A stretch of DNA of 64,000 nucleotides from DATJSJ01 sp035504175 (GTDB lineage: Bacteria; Pseudomonadota; Alphaproteobacteria; Acetobacterales; Acetobacteraceae): contig DATJSJ010000144.1 in NCBI GenBank assembly GCA_035504175.1, forward strand, positions 1 to 64,000. Direction: 5' to 3'. A program made the position numbers and the translations under genes. The notes under the pieces were generated by a model. The model made no database searches. It was not told the origin of the DNA and was given only the letters and a program-made list of their open reading frames with translations. This document shows, one piece after another, positions 35,748 to 44,443 of the stretch; within the stretch, counting starts at the first letter, position 1; each line of letters opens with the position of its first letter.

Positions 35748-36888
35748 GGAAACGCTCCAGCTTGGCCGGATCGACCGTGATCCCGAGGCCCGGGCGCTCC
35801 GTCATGCGCAAGGCGCCGGCACCGTAGGGGAACGGCTCGGCAACCACATCATCCTCGTAGTAGCGGCCGGCGATCTCGGTCTGCGCCGCACCGGCCGGCG
35901 CCGTAATGGGAATGACGGACGGCAGGGTGACGCCGCGCGTCGCCAATGCGAACTGGCAGTTGGCGGCATTGCCGATCCCGGACTCCAGCGATCCGTTGAC
36001 GTCGCAGGGAAGTCCCGCCGCGTCGGCGATCGCCGCAACCTGGCGAGCCCGCGCAATGCCGCCGGCTTTCGCGAGATAGATCGAGATCGCGTCCGCCGCA
36101 CGTGCCGATACGAGGCGAAGCGCGTCGTGGGCGCTCCAGCAGCTTTCGTCGGCCACGACGTCAATGCAGACGCGTCGTGTGACCTCAGCCATTTCCGCCA
36201 GATCGGCGACCGGCTGCTCCACCATGTCGAGCTGCCCGGCCATGCCCTGCAGGATGCGGGCAGCCGTCTTGGCCCGGCGGTAGCCCTGGTTGGCATCGAG
36301 GCGCAACACCACGTCCGGCCCGACTTCGCGCCGGATCGCCGCGACGGCAGCGGCATCGCGTGCCGGATCCTCACCGCCCTTGATTTGCAGGGCGGTCACG
36401 CCGTCGGCGCAGGCCCGTCGCGCCTCCTCAACTGCATCCTCCACGGGCATGATGCCGATCATGTGTGCGACCCGTACCGAATCGCGCACGGGGCCGCCGA
36501 GAAGTCGCCAGAGTGGCTGTCCGAGCGCCTTGCCCCAGAGATCGTGCAAGGCGATGTCCACCGCGCAGCGCGCGTATCCGTGCCCTCGAAGGACGCGCTC
36601 GATCGCCGCGTGCGCCGCCTCGATCGCAAGCGCATCGTGGCCGAGCAGCGTCGGCTCGATCACGCGCTTGACGATTTCGACGACCGTGCCTTGCGTTTCA
36701 CCGCCAGGCGCACCGTGATCGCCGCCCCAGTCGGGCAACGGATTGGCCTCGCCGATGCCGGACAGGCCCGAATCCGTGTGCACCTCCACAAACACGAAAC
36801 CGCCGAGCGGCCGGCGCAGGCTGGCCCAGCGGAACTCCCGCCTCGCCGGCAACCTGAACGGAAACGCGTCGATGCCGGTTATCCGCAC
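35737..36888 (-). CDS. Mandelate racemase/muconate lactonizing enzyme family (enolase superfamily)
   Basis: A 383-aa enolase-superfamily protein. The N-terminal capping domain is followed by a barrel with catalytic residues visible: Lys in ALQIKGGEDP, metal-binding Asp in LRLDANQGYRRAK, Glu in MVEQPVADL, Asp/Glu in VVADESCWS, and Lys in IYLAKAGG. The usual KxK is QIK, so one of the two lysines is replaced by Gln. The Lys-Lys geometry fits a cycloisomerase, epimerase or N-succinylamino-acid-racemase-like reaction. GTG 36888 (or TTG 36891) is preceded by CGGAG. It heads the operon that continues with M20 and the acyloin dehydrogenase. Confidence 0.87.
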   Translation of the reverse strand: MRITGIDAFPFRLPARREFRWASLRRPLGGFVFVEVHTDSGLSGIGEANPLPDWGGDHGAPGGETQGTVVEIVKRVIEPTLLGHDALAIEAAHAAIERVLRGHGYARCAVDIALHDLWGKALGQPLWRLLGGPVRDSVRVAHMIGIMPVEDAVEEARRACADGVTALQIKGGEDPARDAAAVAAIRREVGPDVVLRLDANQGYRRAKTAARILQGMAGQLDMVEQPVADLAEMAEVTRRVCIDVVADESCWSAHDALRLVSARAADAISIYLAKAGGIARARQVAAIADAAGLPCDVNGSLESGIGNAANCQFALATRGVTLPSVIPITAPAGAAQTEIAGRYYEDDVVAEPFPYGAGALRMTERPGLGITVDPAKLERFREG

Positions 36889-37206
36889 CAAGGAACTCCG
36901 TGACCACCCCGGGCACCGTATTCCGGTCGGCCCGCCTGCTCTTGAACGGAGTAGCCGGTCTGTTGAATTCACCGGCCGAGGACGGGGTGAGCATCGTCGC
37001 GCCGCAACCGGTCGGGACCGTCGTCGCATGGCAGCGAGCAGTGCGGCAAAAGGCCGCCGTCCGGGGAGACCGCGGCGACGCGGTTCCGGCGTGCTTCACG
37101 CCGTCAGTGCGGCTCCACGGCGGGCCTGTCGCGAATGATTGACCGGTGCCGGACCTCCGGGTCTGCGTCCTTGGCTGTGGATCGCGGGCCGCCCCGCCGC
37201 ACTCGA
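36889..37206. other. Intergenic region upstream of the enolase-superfamily operon
   Basis: About 320 bases. It holds the presumed promoter of the minus-strand 36.9-31.5 kb operon and the end of the downstream-transcribed importer operon from the right. Only short, non-family open frames are present, and I saw no clear terminator or operator. Confidence 0.4.
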
Positions 37207-37992
37207 TCAGGTGCGGATCACGTGATCCGTGACCTCCTGCATCGTCGTCTCTTCCTTGCGCGCTTCGAACACCGGCGTGCCGTGGCTCATCACCACGAAC
37301 CGGTCGCAGACCATGAACGCATGGTAGATGTTGTGCGTGACCAGCACGCTGGAGACGTCCTCGTGCTTCAGCCTGGCGACGTATTCGAGAAGGCGCTCGG
37401 TCTCACGCACCGAAAGCGCCGAGGTCGGCTCGTCGAGGAGCAGCATGCGGCGCTTGAAATAGACGGCGCGGGCGATTGCCACCGCCTGTTTCTGGCCACC
37501 CGACAGGAAGCCCACTTCCTTGTCGGGGTCGTCGATGCCGGAGATGTGCACCGCGCTGTCCAGCACCTGCACCGCCTGGCGCTCCATCTCGCGATGCCGC
37601 ATGAAGCCGAACCGGTTGGTGATCTCCCGGCCCATGAAGATGTTGCGGGTGATCGACATCGGATCCACCAGGGCGATGTCCTGGTAGATGGTCTCGATGC
37701 CGATCCGTTCGGAGTCGGCGCGGCTCTCGACGCGGATGGGTACGCCGTCCACCAGGATCTCGCCCGAATCGGGGCGGACGATCCCGGACATCATTTTGAT
37801 CATCGTCGACTTGCCGGCGCCGTTGTCGCCGAGCAGGCCGATCACCTCCTTGCGGTTCACCCGGAAGTTGACGCGCGTCAGGGCCTGCATGTTGCCGTAG
37901 CGCTTGGAGATGTTCCGGGCCTCGTAGATCGGCACGGACCCGGTCTCCCGGGCGGCGGGCGGCGCGGGCTGCTGGTCGAGGGTCACGGTCAT
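37207..37992 (-). CDS. Sugar ABC transporter ATP-binding protein, single-domain (FrcA-like)
   Basis: A 261-aa ATPase of the carbohydrate importer group with one nucleotide-binding domain instead of the two fused domains of RbsA. Walker A GDNGAGKST (about residue 46), Q-loop IYQDIALVD, signature LSGGQKQAVAIARA, Walker B MLLLDEPTSALS and THNIYHA are intact. Start ATG 37992 removes a poorly conserved extension. It is the third gene of the operon, four bases after the permease, and energises import of the sugar bound by the protein encoded at 39138-40124. Confidence 0.9.
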   Translation of the reverse strand: MTVTLDQQPAPPAARETGSVPIYEARNISKRYGNMQALTRVNFRVNRKEVIGLLGDNGAGKSTMIKMMSGIVRPDSGEILVDGVPIRVESRADSERIGIETIYQDIALVDPMSITRNIFMGREITNRFGFMRHREMERQAVQVLDSAVHISGIDDPDKEVGFLSGGQKQAVAIARAVYFKRRMLLLDEPTSALSVRETERLLEYVARLKHEDVSSVLVTHNIYHAFMVCDRFVVMSHGTPVFEARKEETTMQEVTDHVIRT

Positions 37993-37996
37993 GCGC

Positions 37997-39052
37997 CTAA
38001 CTCCGCCGGCGGATGGCATGGTTCATGATCACGGCACCGACGATCAGCGCGCCGACGAACATGTCGAAATAGAAGCCCGGCGCGCGAAGCAGCAGCAGGA
38101 TGTCATTGATCGTGAAGACGAGTGCCGTGCCCAGCACGATCCCGATGATCGAACCGCGCCCGCCCATCAGCGCGAAACCGCCGATCACGCAGGCCGCGAT
38201 CGCCTGCAGTTCCATCCCTTGCCCGCCCCCGGGCTGGACGCTGCCGACCCGCGTCATCGCGATGATGCCGGAGAAGGCCGCGAGCCCGCCGGTGATGGCG
38301 AAAGCGACGAGCTTCACCCGGGCGGGCTTGATTCCGATGGCGATCGCCGCCTGCTGGTTGCCCCCCACCGCGTAGAGATGATTGCCGAAGCGGTGGTGAT
38401 GCAGAAGGAAGAACGCGACCACGGCAAGCAGGATGAACCAGACGAAACCGGCATCCAGCAGCCAGAACTGGCCGGCGAACAGCACCGCGAACGGATTGTT
38501 CGGCAGAAAGCTGACGGCGCTGGCGCCATTGTAAAGCAGCACGCCACCCTTCCAGAGCAACATCGCGCCCAGCGTGGTGATAAAGGACGGGATGCTGAAC
38601 CGGATCGTCACGAAGCCGTTCACCAGGCCGGCCAGAATGCCGACCACGATGGCGAGCGCCGCGCCGATGAACGGTGCCGCAGGGTTGTCGATGCCGCCGA
38701 AATGGTCGTTGGCCAGCGTGGCGGCGAAGACCGCGCAGAACGAGTACAGCGCACCGACCGAGAGGTCGAACTCGCCGGCGATCATCAGCATCCCGACGCC
38801 AAGCGACATGATGCCCAGGGGCGCCACCGCCTTCAGGGTGACGCGGATGTTGGCCGGGATCAGATATCGGAACTGGTCCGGGAACAGCAGGCCGCCGACA
38901 ACGCAGACGATCTGGATGGTGATGAACAGCACGGCGATGCCGCCGGCCGGACGGCTGCGGATGGCCGTGCGGATGGCTCGGAGATATCCGCCTTGGGCGC
39001 GCGCCGGCACCAGGGCGTTGGCCGGTGGCCGGTCGAGCGGGACGGTGCTCAT
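37997..39052 (-). CDS. Sugar ABC transporter permease (RbsC/FrcC family)
   Basis: A 351-aa inner-membrane permease with about ten hydrophobic segments and the family markers MLMIAGEFDLSVGALYSFCA, GLVNGFVTIRFSIPSFITTL, LYAVGGNQQAAIAIGI and VIGGFALMGGRGSIIG. It forms the homodimeric channel of an RbsABC/FrcBCA-type sugar importer. ATG 39052. It lies 85 bases after the binding-protein gene, a gap that contains a strong stem-loop, and four bases before the ATPase gene. Confidence 0.9.
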   Translation of the reverse strand: MSTVPLDRPPANALVPARAQGGYLRAIRTAIRSRPAGGIAVLFITIQIVCVVGGLLFPDQFRYLIPANIRVTLKAVAPLGIMSLGVGMLMIAGEFDLSVGALYSFCAVFAATLANDHFGGIDNPAAPFIGAALAIVVGILAGLVNGFVTIRFSIPSFITTLGAMLLWKGGVLLYNGASAVSFLPNNPFAVLFAGQFWLLDAGFVWFILLAVVAFFLLHHHRFGNHLYAVGGNQQAAIAIGIKPARVKLVAFAITGGLAAFSGIIAMTRVGSVQPGGGQGMELQAIAACVIGGFALMGGRGSIIGIVLGTALVFTINDILLLLRAPGFYFDMFVGALIVGAVIMNHAIRRRS

Positions 39053-39093
39053 CGCGCTGCTTCCTTCCGTGATGCCGGCGTGATCGGGATGGA

Positions 39094-39128
39094 CGGGGAG
39101 GCCACGATGTCGCCGGGTGGCCTCCCCG
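39094..39128 (-). promoter_or_regulatory. Intercistronic stem-loop between binding-protein and permease genes
   Basis: CGGGGAGGCCAC (39094-39105) and its perfect complement GTGGCCTCCCCG (39117-39128) form a 12-bp stem with an 11-base loop, just downstream of the binding-protein stop. No U-tract follows, so it is more likely an mRNA-stabilising or processing element than a full terminator. It would raise binding-protein levels above permease levels. Confidence 0.7.
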
Positions 39129-39137
39129 GATCGCTGC

Positions 39138-40124
39138 CTATCGCGTGATGCCCGCCCATTGCTTGGCGAGGCCGACATTGCCCTTCTCGATCAGGCCGAC
39201 GCCGCCGGTGTCCATGTCGGACGGCGCCAGGCCGAACTCGAGCAGATCGGCCATCTGGGCGACCGTGTAGTAGCCCTGCGTATAGGGCTGCTGGTCGACC
39301 GTTGCCATCATCGACCCGTTCTCGATGTTGCGCAGGATCTCCCCATCGACGTCGAATCCCGCGGCCGGAATGTGCAGGCCTGCGTCCTTGATCGCCTGCA
39401 CCGCCTGCGAGGTCGGAGTCTGGCCGAGGCCGACCACCGCCTTGGTGTTGGAATGACCCAGGAGATACTGCGTCATCAGGTCGAGCGCCTTGGCATGATC
39501 ATTGCCGGTGCCGAGGATCTCGGTGGTGGCGCCGACCTCCGCCAGGGCTTTCGCGACGCCCTCATGCCGCTGCACGGCATAGACGGCCTGGGGCGCCTCG
39601 ACCGGCGTGAACACCAGGTCGCCCTTGCCGATGTGATATTTCTTGATCAGTTCCTTGCCCAGCACGTAGCCGGCCGCGACGAAATTCTGGCCGACATAGG
39701 CGAGACGGCAGGTCTTCCCGGCGGCGTGCTGCGAATTGTCGATGTTGAAGGCAATGACCGGGATGCCCTTCTTCATGGCGCCGCACAGGACGTTGTTGAG
39801 CGCGACATCGTTCGGAATCGTCACCGCGATGCCGTTCGTCCCGTTGGCGATCGCGGTCTCGAGGATGTTGTTCATCCGGGTGAGATCTTCGTTGCCGTAC
39901 TCGATGTCGACGCTGATGCGCTTGGCCTTCTCGGCATCGTGCACGCCGTTGACCATCGGCGCGAAGAACGCGTTGCTCTCGAACGACCAGATCAGGAACA
40001 GCATGTGGAGCTTCGAGAAGTCCTGGTTGCGGTCAGGCGGGGACGCGCTGGCCGGCCATGTCGACAAGCCGAGAAGCATCGCCGTGACGAGGGCGATGCA
40101 GCTCGATCGAAGTCCTCTGGTCAT
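39138..40124 (-). CDS. Sugar ABC transporter periplasmic substrate-binding protein (RbsB-like)
   Basis: A 328-aa type I periplasmic binding protein with a Sec signal (LRSSCIALVTAMLLGLSTWP, cleaved near ASA). Mature motifs are HMLFLIWSFESNAFFAPMVN, ETAIANGTNGIAVTIPND, AAGFDVDGEILRNI and ATVDQQPYTQGYY. GGGAGGA precedes ATG 40124. First gene of the importer operon. The ligand, probably a monosaccharide or polyol, cannot be assigned. No regulator gene lies immediately beside it, but a Gfo/Idh/MocA dehydrogenase is divergently encoded about 1 kb away. Confidence 0.9.
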   Translation of the reverse strand: MTRGLRSSCIALVTAMLLGLSTWPASASPPDRNQDFSKLHMLFLIWSFESNAFFAPMVNGVHDAEKAKRISVDIEYGNEDLTRMNNILETAIANGTNGIAVTIPNDVALNNVLCGAMKKGIPVIAFNIDNSQHAAGKTCRLAYVGQNFVAAGYVLGKELIKKYHIGKGDLVFTPVEAPQAVYAVQRHEGVAKALAEVGATTEILGTGNDHAKALDLMTQYLLGHSNTKAVVGLGQTPTSQAVQAIKDAGLHIPAAGFDVDGEILRNIENGSMMATVDQQPYTQGYYTVAQMADLLEFGLAPSDMDTGGVGLIEKGNVGLAKQWAGITR

Positions 40125-41129
40125 GAATCCTCCCTGGGCCGCCGAGTTGGAGCGACGCCGCATCCGGCGGCTGGATGCGCGTATCTGATGCGTTCTATCG
40201 GCCGCTCCGCTGGCGCCCCCCGATTGCGGGACGGCGTGCCGCCTCGCTGGCGCGCGCCGGACCGGGCCCACGCGCATCGGCGCGGCCGCCGCCCGCGGTA
40301 ACTCGATACGCGAACTCTCGCGCGGCGCCCCGCCGAGCGTGCTGCCGGCGCCGATGAGAATCGCGCGCGTCATGTCGCTCGGCTTCCGCCAGGGTCATGC
40401 GGCGCGGCGAAGGCAGGTGTCGGCGGACCAGGAATGGCCCGGCACCGACGCATCGGGGTGATGCGCCGCCGCGATCGCTTGTCCGGCCCGTGTCCCGATA
40501 TTCACCGAATCGGTCAATTCCCATCCCGGCTGCGCCGGCGTTTTGCGGTGCGGTCAGCGGATCAGCCGTCCCGGCTGCCATCCTGTCTCCTCCAAGGCCC
40601 GCATTGAGCCGCGGTCCCGCGGCGGCGAGCCGTGCTTGGAATGATTATTGACAACCCAAGCAGTTGCGCAATCTGTTTTGCCGGCGCGCATGGATGAGAA
40701 GCCGGAGCGGATCGCGAACAAGGGTGGCGGGAGTGACATCGATCCGTCCCGAGGTCAGCCAGTCGTGCAAACGTTCCCGCACTGGGACGGGCATTCCGCG
40801 CCCGACGCGAGGACGGAGCGGGATGCGGCTTGGGGCGCCATGCGCCAGGTCGCGACAGACGCGCCAGCGGTGTAGGAAAAAGAGTGTACCGTCGGAGCGC
40901 GGCGGACCGAAGCGGTGTGCCGGGACGCGCTGCATCTCGACCGCTCCGCGGCTGCCCCGATCGGTCGCTCCGGACGGGCCTGCGTCAGTGTCCCGGGAGA
41001 AACCTCTTCTCTGCGGCGCACAATCGAACGGCGGGTCAGCCGCAATCCCGAGCAGCCGGGCCGTCGGCGCCACGCCCCGACGGGATCCCGCCGCACCGGC
41101 GCGGTCACGAAACCAGGGAGGGTATCGCC
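40125..41129. other. Gene-free divergent intergenic region
   Basis: About 1 kb between a divergent importer operon and an oxidoreductase gene. Open frames here (for example minus 40195-40581 and minus 40645-41337) show no family motif that I can recognise, and are Arg-rich as expected of GC-rich non-coding sequence. TTGACA occurs at 40649-40654 but with no good -10 element 17 bases on. It may contain remnants of a lost gene; I cannot name one. Confidence 0.4.
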
Positions 41130-42329
41130 ATGAGTTTCGCCGGAGATGAGACGAACCGCTATCCACCGCCGCGGCGCCGCCTGCGGCTCGGTTTCGTCGG
41201 CGGCGGTCGCGGGTCGCTGATCGGCCCGGTGCACGCCGCCGGCGCCCGCCTGTCGAATCGCTGGGAAGCGGTCGCGGGTGCGCTTTCCAGCGATCCGGCC
41301 GTCGCGCAGGCGTCCGGCCAGGACTGGATGCTGGCACCCGATCGCGTCTACTCGGACTATCGCGTCATGGCCGAGCGGGAAGTGGCCCGGCCGGACGGGA
41401 TCGAGGCGGTGGTGATTTCCACGCCCAACCATCTGCACCGCGACGCGACCGAGGCGTTCCTGCGCGTCGGCATCGACGTGATCTGCGACAAGCCGCTGGC
41501 CACCAGCCTGGCGGATGCGCAGGACATGGTGCGGCTGCAGCGCGAATCCGGCCTCGTGCTCGGCGTGACCTATCCCTTCACATCGCATGCGATGGTTCGC
41601 CAGGCGCGCGAGATGGTGCGCGCCGGCGCGCTCGGGCGCATCCGTCAGGTGCATGCGGAATTCATACAGGACTGGGCGTCGGGTCACGCGGATCCCGACT
41701 TCAAGGGCGCCGCCTGGCGCCGCGATCCGGCGCGGATGGGACGCGCCTCGGCGACCGGCGACATCGGAACGCACGCCTATCATCTCGTCGATTTCGTCAC
41801 CGGGCTCGAGATGACGCATCTGCGCGCCGATTTCCACATCTGCGGTGCACCCAAGGCGATGGAGGACACGGCCTTCCTGCATGTCCGCTTCGCCGGCGAG
41901 GTGCCGGGCACGCTCTGGGTGACGCAGACCGCGCCGGGGAACTACTGCGCCCTGCGGCTGCGCGTCTTCGGCGAGGCGGCGGGTCTCGAATGGGATCAGG
42001 AATTTCCGGAGCTGCTGAAATATCGTCGGCACGGCGAGCCGGAGCAGATCCTGGTGCGCGGCCACGGCGCGGGCATGCATCCGGCGGCCGAACGGCTGGT
42101 GCGGATGCCCCGCGGCCACGGCGAGGCGCTGACCGACGCCTGGGCCAATCTCTACACCGAACTCGCGATCGCGATCGAGGCACGCCGCTCGGGAGCTACG
42201 CTGCCGGAGGGGCTGCTTGCCTATCCCACGGTGGTGGATGGCGCGAAAGGCGTGTGCTTCATCGAGGCGGCGGCGGATTCGCACGAGGCCGGCGGGACCT
42301 GGACGGAATGCCGCTGGAACGACGCGTGA
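41130..42329 (+). CDS. Gfo/Idh/MocA-family oxidoreductase
   Basis: A 399-aa dehydrogenase. The Rossmann fold opens LRLGFVGGGRGSLIGPVHAA; VVISTPNHLH and the CDKPLA motif (Asp in place of the usual Glu before Lys-Pro) follow. ATGDIGTHAYHLVDFVTG supplies the Asp-His catalytic region. AGGGAGGG lies upstream of ATG 41130. It is divergent from the sugar importer and probably oxidises the imported sugar, inositol or a derivative. The length is slightly above the family average, with a C-terminal substrate domain to residue 399. Confidence 0.89.
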   Translation: MSFAGDETNRYPPPRRRLRLGFVGGGRGSLIGPVHAAGARLSNRWEAVAGALSSDPAVAQASGQDWMLAPDRVYSDYRVMAEREVARPDGIEAVVISTPNHLHRDATEAFLRVGIDVICDKPLATSLADAQDMVRLQRESGLVLGVTYPFTSHAMVRQAREMVRAGALGRIRQVHAEFIQDWASGHADPDFKGAAWRRDPARMGRASATGDIGTHAYHLVDFVTGLEMTHLRADFHICGAPKAMEDTAFLHVRFAGEVPGTLWVTQTAPGNYCALRLRVFGEAAGLEWDQEFPELLKYRRHGEPEQILVRGHGAGMHPAAERLVRMPRGHGEALTDAWANLYTELAIAIEARRSGATLPEGLLAYPTVVDGAKGVCFIEAAADSHEAGGTWTECRWNDA

Positions 42330-42396
42330 TCACGGATGCGTCCGAGCCGACGGCGTCGAACCGAAGAGATGGCCACGCCGGGCGTCAAACCCGGCC

Positions 42397-43242
42397 CTAC
42401 GCGACGTCCGGTTTGCGCGCCAGGGCGATACCGAAGCCGGGGAGCAGGCTGATCCAGCAGCAATCGACGAAACCGACGAACGCGTCCAGGGCGCGGAACT
42501 GATCCGGCGTGTGAAAGCCGATCCAGCCCGGATCGGCCCAGGCGGCGAGCGGCGCACTCAATTTCGCGAACCACTCGGGTCCGGCATCGATGACGGCATA
42601 AAGCCCGCCCGGCCGCAGGCAACGGAAGATCGCGCGCGCCGCGGCTTCCGGCTCGGGATAGTGGTGGTGCGCGAGCAGGCTGTAGGCGAGATCGAACGCC
42701 CCGGTCAGCATATCGGGCAACGCGCCGACATCGGCCTGAATGAACGCGGTGTTGTCCAGTCCCTTCGCACGCGCCGAGCGGAACGATGCCGCCACCATGC
42801 CGGCCGCGAGGTCGATGCCCACCACCTCGCCGTGCGGCACCAGCCGCGCCAGGCGGCATGCCTCCCGCCCGGCGCCGCAGCCCGCGTCCAGCAGGCGCCA
42901 GTCGGGCCGGATATAGCGGGACAGCTCGGCCAGCGCCTCGTCCATGATCGGGGTCGAGAACGGGCGCACATACGCTTCATAGATCTCGCCCATCCGGTCG
43001 AACTCCTCGACCAGATGATCGTGCTCCGTCGCCGCGCCCAGCATCAGCGGCGTGTCGAGTGTGACCGAGAATCGTTTGCCGAGCCCCGGTCGCTCGACGG
43101 GCACGGGCGCGTTGCCCTGCGTCGATCGCGGCACAAACCCGCTGCGGCGGGCGGCCTGGGTCGGGCGCAGGACGAGCGCCGCGTACTGCCACATCGCCTG
43201 CACCAGCACGCCCTCGGCGAACTGGCCGCCGGGCGCGCTCAT
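42397..43242 (-). CDS. SAM-dependent class I methyltransferase
   Basis: A 281-aa methyltransferase. A roughly 75-residue N-terminal extension (containing the Trp-Gln-Tyr sequence WQYAALVL) precedes the SAM-binding domain with motif I LLDAGCGAGREACRLA (about residue 118), EVVGIDLAAGMV, and DLAYSLLAHHHYPEPE. The last gene of the minus-strand isoprenoid-linked operon, overlapping the preceding gene as ATGA. The fold resembles UbiE/COQ5-like and small-molecule methyltransferases, so a lipid or terpenoid substrate is plausible but not shown. Confidence 0.85.
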   Translation of the reverse strand: MSAPGGQFAEGVLVQAMWQYAALVLRPTQAARRSGFVPRSTQGNAPVPVERPGLGKRFSVTLDTPLMLGAATEHDHLVEEFDRMGEIYEAYVRPFSTPIMDEALAELSRYIRPDWRLLDAGCGAGREACRLARLVPHGEVVGIDLAAGMVAASFRSARAKGLDNTAFIQADVGALPDMLTGAFDLAYSLLAHHHYPEPEAAARAIFRCLRPGGLYAVIDAGPEWFAKLSAPLAAWADPGWIGFHTPDQFRALDAFVGFVDCCWISLLPGFGIALARKPDVA

Positions 43243-43745
43243 CCCGTCCCGCTTCCCGACGCCGCCGGCGCCTCGTCCGGCAGCCGGCGGACGACGAAGG
43301 GGATCGTCCGCGACGCGAGCTCCGGCACCGCCAGCTCACCGAGATAGTCGCGGCCCAGTTCCGCCGACGAGTCGATCCTGAGACGCGCCTGGATCACGCA
43401 TTGCTCGCCAGGGCCGAGCGACACCACCTCCGGCTGGGCCGCCACCTGTGCCGCGATGCCGCTGCCCTGCACCGCGACGCGCGCCGTCACCCGCCCGCTC
43501 AGCGTGTTCTCGATCAGGAACGCCGCCGTCGCCTCCTCGCCCGACCGCGCGGCGAGCAGCAGCGGCGGGCGCGGCGTCGATGCCGCGGCCGCGACAGGGG
43601 CCTGGAGTGAAGCCGTCCCGGCCGCCGTCACCAGCTTGCCGAGCGACTCCAGGTAATCGGTCGAAAGCTTCAGCAGCCCCGCATAGTAGCGGACGCTGAG
43701 ATCAACCGCGCCTTTCAGCGCCTCGCCGAGATGTTCGACTTCCAT
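43239..43745 (-). CDS. Uncharacterised protein: amphipathic N-terminal helix plus Ig-like beta domain
   Basis: A 168-aa cytoplasmic protein with no signal peptide. Residues about 5-40 (ALKGAVDLSVRYYAGLLKLS, then DYLESLGKLV) predict an amphipathic helix of phasin-like character. Residues about 60-160 form a beta-sandwich pattern (AAFLIENTLSGRVTARVAV, VVSLGPGEQCVIQARL, ending TIPFVVRRLP). The same layout recurs in the genes at 43758 and 47787. Family unknown to me. It overlaps the methyltransferase gene by four bases. Confidence 0.75.
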   Translation of the reverse strand: MEVEHLGEALKGAVDLSVRYYAGLLKLSTDYLESLGKLVTAAGTASLQAPVAAAASTPRPPLLLAARSGEEATAAFLIENTLSGRVTARVAVQGSGIAAQVAAQPEVVSLGPGEQCVIQARLRIDSSAELGRDYLGELAVPELASRTIPFVVRRLPDEAPAASGSGTG

Positions 43746-43757
43746 CGGCGACCGCGC

Positions 43758-44432
43758 TCAACCCTGCCGGATTTCGTCGAGGCACGGCCGAGGGCAGTAG
43801 AAATGATCGTACCAGTGCAGAATGTTGTCCGGCCCGTCGCACACGCAGACCTCGTGCGCGCAGCACTGCGATCGCGATCCCGCGGTCACCGTCCAGCGCA
43901 GGTAGTAGTCGCGGCAGCCGCGCAGCCAGATGATCGCCTCAAATGCCTGATGATCGGCGGCGGATGCGGGCAGGGTCAGCGTCGCCGTGATGCTGCCGCG
44001 CTCCTTCGGCCCGAGCGCCAGGCTGGATGGCGCGAACGCAACCTCGCCTGCCGCGGGACCGCTGGCGAGCGCGGTGAAGGTGCGTCGGCGGATGTCCTCG
44101 TTCGTCACGCACAGCCGGATCGACGCGGGCGACCCCGCGCACACCTGGCAGGAGAATTCGCCAAGCAGGCGCGGCATCCAGCACGGCTCGGGGATGTCGC
44201 AGCAGGAGGACGTCATCTGCGGCATGCTCAGCTTCGGCATGCCGCAGCAGGAGCCGAGGCGGCCACGCATCAGGCCGGTCATCGCGCCGGTCAACGCATC
44301 GCTGCTATCGCCGACGAGCTTCAGCATTTCCTCGCTCAGCGTCCGCTGCACGCCGATCAGCCGGTCGATGATCTGGCCGAGATCCGAAAGACCCTGTCCC
44401 AGATTGGTGCCCAGATTGGCGTTGCTGCCCAT
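43758..44432 (-). CDS. Uncharacterised cysteine-rich protein with helical N-terminus and Ig-like domain
   Basis: A 224-aa protein. Residues about 10-60 are helical (LSDLGQIIDRLIGVQRTLSE, followed by EMLKLVGDSSDALTGAMTGL). A cysteine cluster follows (GSCCGMPK, SSCCDIPEPCW, EFSCQVCAG), then a beta domain (ALGPKERGSITATLTLP). The C-terminus has further Cys (QCCAHEVCVCDGP and YCPRPC). Paired CC and CxxC patterns could bind metal or form a disulfide network, but there is no signal peptide. ATG 44432 follows GGTGGAG; an ATG at 44447 is possible. Function unknown; it is in the isoprenoid-linked operon. Confidence 0.75.
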   Translation of the reverse strand: MGSNANLGTNLGQGLSDLGQIIDRLIGVQRTLSEEMLKLVGDSSDALTGAMTGLMRGRLGSCCGMPKLSMPQMTSSCCDIPEPCWMPRLLGEFSCQVCAGSPASIRLCVTNEDIRRRTFTALASGPAAGEVAFAPSSLALGPKERGSITATLTLPASAADHQAFEAIIWLRGCRDYYLRWTVTAGSRSQCCAHEVCVCDGPDNILHWYDHFYCPRPCLDEIRQG

Positions 44433-44443
44433 CCCACTCCACC

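Noticed and set aside
40649..40654. TTGACA hexamer as a promoter for the oxidoreductase
   Set aside because: No acceptable -10 element at 16-18 bases, and it is almost 480 bases from the start codon.
40645..41337. Minus-strand frame resembling a LysR effector domain near 40.7 kb
   Set aside because: Only a short WLTSGRID-like stretch fits; no helix-turn-helix and no continuous family pattern.
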